Assembly: GCA_904420015.1 (NCBI GenBank)
Contig: CAJFTS010000012.1
Span: 1 to 64,000, forward strand
Length of the DNA stretch: 64,000 nt
Direction: 5' to 3'
Source: an uncultured Clostridia bacterium
GTDB taxonomy: Bacteria > Bacillota > Clostridia > Oscillospirales > Acutalibacteraceae
Shown in pieces: positions 61,544 to 64,000 of this stretch (positions are counted from its first letter, which is position 1; every line of letters starts with the position of its first letter). Under the pieces are notes generated by a model, which saw only the letters and a list, made by a program, of their open reading frames with translations, was not told the origin of the DNA and ran no database searches. The position numbers were made by a program, and so were the translations under genes.

Positions 61544-62500
61544 ATGGATAAGATTTCCATTGTGGTGCCGGTCTACTTCAGTGAGGACAACCTTTTGCCC
61601 CTTTATGCGGATTTAAAGGAAAAGGTCCTCGGAAGGCTTCCGGCCGGCTGGGATTATGAGCTGGTGCTGGTGGACGACGGCTCAAAGGACCGATCCTACC
61701 AGGTGATGTGCGACCTTAAGAGGATTGATCCGAGGATCCGGCTCGTCAAGCTGGCGCGCAATTTCGGCGAGCATGAGGCTACGCTGGCGGGCCTGACCGC
61801 CTGCACCGGTACCTGCGCGGTGCGAAAGTCCGCCGACCTGCAGGAGCCGAGCGAGATGATCCTTCAGATGCTCGAAAAATACCGAGGTGGCGCACCGGTG
61901 GTGATTGCCGCGCGCAGGGGGCGGGACGAACCGGCCATGCAGAAGCTGCTGTCCAACACTTACTGCCTGCTGATGCGCAAGTTCGCCCTGAAGAATATGC
62001 CCAAGGGAGGCTTTGACAGCTATCTAATCGGCCGCGAGGTCATCGATGTGCTGGTGAAGATGCAGGAGAAAAATACCCCTTTGACCGAACAGATCCTTTG
62101 GTGCGGGTTTCCGATGGAGCAAGTTTCTTACATCCGGCCCAAGCGGGTCATTGGGAAATCCAGATGGACGCTGTCCAAAAAGGTCAAGATGGCGTTGGAT
62201 TCCTTTTTGGGCTTTTCCTATTTTCCCGTCCGGTTCATTTCCGGGGTAGGCTTTGTCTCCTTCCTCGGCTCGTGTATCTGGCTGTTGGTGCTTCTTATCC
62301 AGAAGCTGGCGGGGAAAATTACGGTGGACGGATTTACTACGGTGGCGGCCCTGGTGCTGTTGAGCTTCGGTATCGTGATGCTGTCTATCGGCATTCTGGG
62401 GGAATATATCTGGCGGATGTTTGACGCTACCCGAAACCGTCCGCCCTATATCGTGGAGCGCCAGGATGAGGACAAAACGGATGAAACCCGCAAGGGATAA
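61544..62500 (+). CDS. Polyprenyl-phosphate glycosyltransferase, GT2 (GtrB/ArnC/CsbB type)
   Basis: A 318-residue family 2 glycosyltransferase with two C-terminal membrane helices. Catalytic domain: ISIVVPVYFSEDNLLPLYAD, ELVLVDDGSKDRSYQV, ARNFGEHEATLAGL, and the acidic motif SADLQEPSEMI; GKSRWTLSKKVKMALDSFLG is the signature preceding the helices (about 225-250 and 262-290). Such enzymes load a sugar from a nucleotide donor onto undecaprenyl phosphate at the inner face. Divergent from the GT-C, aminotransferase, ATP-grasp, flippase operon, where it would play the ArnC role. Confidence 0.92.
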   Translation: MDKISIVVPVYFSEDNLLPLYADLKEKVLGRLPAGWDYELVLVDDGSKDRSYQVMCDLKRIDPRIRLVKLARNFGEHEATLAGLTACTGTCAVRKSADLQEPSEMILQMLEKYRGGAPVVIAARRGRDEPAMQKLLSNTYCLLMRKFALKNMPKGGFDSYLIGREVIDVLVKMQEKNTPLTEQILWCGFPMEQVSYIRPKRVIGKSRWTLSKKVKMALDSFLGFSYFPVRFISGVGFVSFLGSCIWLLVLLIQKLAGKITVDGFTTVAALVLLSFGIVMLSIGILGEYIWRMFDATRNRPPYIVERQDEDKTDETRKG

Positions 62501-62502
62501 GA

Positions 62503-62536
62503 GAAAAAACCGGGACGGCTGCCGCCCCGGTTTTTT
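62503..62536 (+). terminator. Terminator of the GT2 gene
   Basis: AAAAAACCGGG-A-CGG and CCG-C-CCCGGTTTTTT form a near-perfect hairpin with a U-run directly after the stop codon. Confidence 0.85.
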
Positions 62537-62554
62537 ATAAGAGGAGGAGAAGAA

Positions 62555-63133
62555 GTGGACTATCGCGAGCAGATTGCAGCCTTCCGGCCGGCGGATGAAC
62601 CGGAGAAAAGGGTGCGGGAAAGGGTGATCCGGCTGATCGAACAAAAGGGGGACGCCCTTCTGGAACGGACTTGTGGGTATCATTTTACCGGTTCGGCTTT
62701 GCTTTTAAACCCCTCGGGGAGCAAAACCCTTCTCCTTTTTCACAAGCAGTTTCAATCCTGGACTTATCCGGGCGGACATGCGGACGGGGACAGGGATCTG
62801 CTGGCCGTTGCTCTGCGGGAGGCGAGGGAGGAAACCGGACTTTCGGCGCTGACCCCGGTGAAGGAGGAAATCCTCGCCTTGGACCTGCTGGGAGTACCCG
62901 GCCATAGGAAAAACGGCAGCGCCGTCGAGGCGCATACCCATATCAGTGCATCCTTTGTGCTGCAGGCGCGGGAGGGGGAGCCGCTGCTCCAAAATCCCGC
63001 GGAATCCCAGGGGCTGCGCTGGGTACCGGTGGATCAGATGGAAAAATGGTGCAGAGAGCCCCATATGCTGGCGGTATTCCGAAAGCTGCTGGCCCGGGCG
63101 GGGGCATTTGGAAGAAGGGAGGAGAAGCGATGA
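62555..63133 (+). CDS. NUDIX hydrolase
   Basis: A 192-residue protein with a NUDIX box GGHADGDRDLLAVALREAREETGL (described by its ends: GGHADG and REAREETGL) following a KQFQSWTYPGGH strand, and a helical N-terminal extension (about 45 residues). It hydrolyses a nucleoside diphosphate linked to another group; the substrate is unknown. GTG start with GAGGAGGAG upstream. It overlaps mutY by 4 bases, so a role in clearing damaged nucleotides is attractive but unproven. Confidence 0.88.
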   Translation: MDYREQIAAFRPADEPEKRVRERVIRLIEQKGDALLERTCGYHFTGSALLLNPSGSKTLLLFHKQFQSWTYPGGHADGDRDLLAVALREAREETGLSALTPVKEEILALDLLGVPGHRKNGSAVEAHTHISASFVLQAREGEPLLQNPAESQGLRWVPVDQMEKWCREPHMLAVFRKLLARAGAFGRREEKR

Positions 63134-64000
63134 AACAGACGCCGAAGGAAGAGCAGGCCGAGAGCCACGACCTTAACCTTTCCCGGATTGTGGAACCCCT
63201 TCTTTCCTGGTACGACGGGAACGCCCGCATCCTCCCCTGGCGGGAGCTGCCCACTCCGTATCGGGTATGGATTTCGGAAATCATGCTCCAGCAGACCAGG
63301 GTGGAGGCGGTCAAGCCCTATTTCGAACGGTTTGTATCCGCTCTGCCCGGTGTCGCCGAGCTGGCGGGGGTGAGCGACGACCTGCTCATGAAGCTGTGGG
63401 AGGGGCTGGGGTATTACTCCCGGGCGCGGAATCTGAAAAAGGCGGCGGGCCTTTTGATGGAGCGGTTTGAAGGAAAGCTGCCCGCCTCCTACGACGCGCT
63501 TCTGACCCTCCCCGGTATCGGGCCCTACACGGCAGGGGCCGTCGCTTCCATTGCCTACGGCCTGCCGGTGCCGGCGGTGGATGGGAACGTGCTGCGGGTA
63601 GTGTCCCGTCTGCTTGCAAGCGAAGCGGACATTACTCGGCCCATCGTCAAGAGGACCTTTGAGAAGGCGCTGGCCCGCATCCTTCCTCCTGCGCGGCCCG
63701 GGGATTTTAACCAGGCCCTGATGGAGCTGGGAGCCACCGTCTGCCTGCCCAATGGCGTGGCCTTATGCGGCCGGTGCCCGGTCCGGGCCTTCTGCGAGGG
63801 GCTGCGGCAGGGGCGGGCGATGGAGCTGCCGGTAAAGGCGAAAAAGAAGGCCAGGCGGGAGGAGGAGCGCACGGTGCTCCTTCTCCTTTGCAAGGGAAGG
63901 GCGGCGGTACGGCAGCGGGAGGACAAGGGGCTGCTGGCGGGGCTTTGGGAGCTTCCCAATGTGGAAGGACGATTGGCGGAGATCGAGGTGGAGGAACGGC
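63130..64000 (+). CDS. mutY: A/G-specific adenine glycosylase, runs past the window end
   Basis: The first 290 codons of a MutY gene; no stop is reached by base 64000. Catalytic helix WISEIMLQQTRVEAVKPYF (Glu in SEIMLQQT), helix-hairpin-helix LPGIGPYTAGAVASIAYG, PAVDGNVLRVVSRL with the catalytic Asp, and an Fe-S cluster C-x7-C-x2-C-x5-C in CLPNGVALCGRCPVRAFC. The C-terminal NUDIX-like 8-oxoG domain is just beginning (LLAGLWELPN). It removes adenine mispaired with 8-oxoguanine. The start overlaps the NUDIX gene stop (ATGA). Confidence 0.95.
   Translation, partial: MKQTPKEEQAESHDLNLSRIVEPLLSWYDGNARILPWRELPTPYRVWISEIMLQQTRVEAVKPYFERFVSALPGVAELAGVSDDLLMKLWEGLGYYSRARNLKKAAGLLMERFEGKLPASYDALLTLPGIGPYTAGAVASIAYGLPVPAVDGNVLRVVSRLLASEADITRPIVKRTFEKALARILPPARPGDFNQALMELGATVCLPNGVALCGRCPVRAFCEGLRQGRAMELPVKAKKKARREEERTVLLLLCKGRAAVRQREDKGLLAGLWELPNVEGRLAEIEVEER

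Noticed and set aside
61363-61551. 62-codon frame before the GT2 gene
   Set aside because: It spans the TATAAT promoter and leader of the GT2 gene and overlaps its start; no ribosome site.

Overview
The window reads as a chromosomal segment of a GC-rich, spore-forming, anaerobic Gram-positive bacterium, most likely a member of the Clostridia (Oscillospirales-like). The evidence is a spoIIAA-spoIIAB-sigF operon, a feoAAB iron-uptake operon with its small cysteine-rich partner and a flavodoxin, PTS general proteins, a Gram-positive-type signal peptidase I and an S11 carboxypeptidase with a C-terminal anchor. No rRNA, tRNA or CRISPR array was seen. Species assignment is an inference from gene content only.

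Layout. 1-1.4 kb: the 3' end of an AT-rich DUF1016 nuclease gene, then about 1 kb without a credible gene. 1.4-7.1 kb: an iron island, with a DtxR-type regulator divergent from feoA-feoA-feoB-Cys-rich protein, then DUF2325-DUF3793-flavodoxin. Similar GTTAGT...ACTAAC dyads precede both transcription units, which suggests one ferrous-iron regulon. About 8.0-15.2 kb: a mobilizable element of the Tn4451 type (large serine recombinase, TnpW-like, MobV relaxase with a recognisable oriT, TnpV). Its cargo is a MATE efflux pump, a KTR-domain miniprotein and a divergent MerR regulator, and the pump promoter has the 19-bp spacer expected of MerR activation. 15.3-29.4 kb: MarR plus a fused ABC transporter, an oligosaccharide flippase, fruR-fruK-ptsH-ptsI without an EII gene, an ABC exporter, azlCD and a secreted SH3b/M23 peptidase.

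29.8-47.1 kb: valS-hydrolase-folC, the spoIIA operon, lepB with an ABC-F protein, an AraC regulator with a family 4 uracil-DNA glycosylase, a phosphohexomutase, an SDR epimerase, a CapD/FlaA1-type dehydratase and a D-Ala-D-Ala carboxypeptidase. 47.2-56.8 kb: metallophosphoesterase-sbcD-sbcC, a monoglyceride-lipase-like hydrolase with tyrA, and an ArsR plus Cd/Zn P-type ATPase pair under a consensus promoter. 62.5-64 kb: a NUDIX hydrolase and the start of mutY, which continues beyond the window.

The most unusual system is at 56.85-62.5 kb. A sugar aminotransferase, an ATP-grasp ligase, two EmrE-size membrane proteins, a GT-C membrane glycosyltransferase and a divergent polyprenyl-phosphate GT2 together reproduce the architecture of the Gram-negative ArnB/ArnC/ArnE/ArnF/ArnT lipid A pathway in a Gram-positive setting. 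The ligase could add an acyl or aminoacyl group to the amino sugar. I propose that this is a surface-glycan decoration system using undecaprenyl-phosphate-linked amino sugar. The component families are seen; the pathway is inference.
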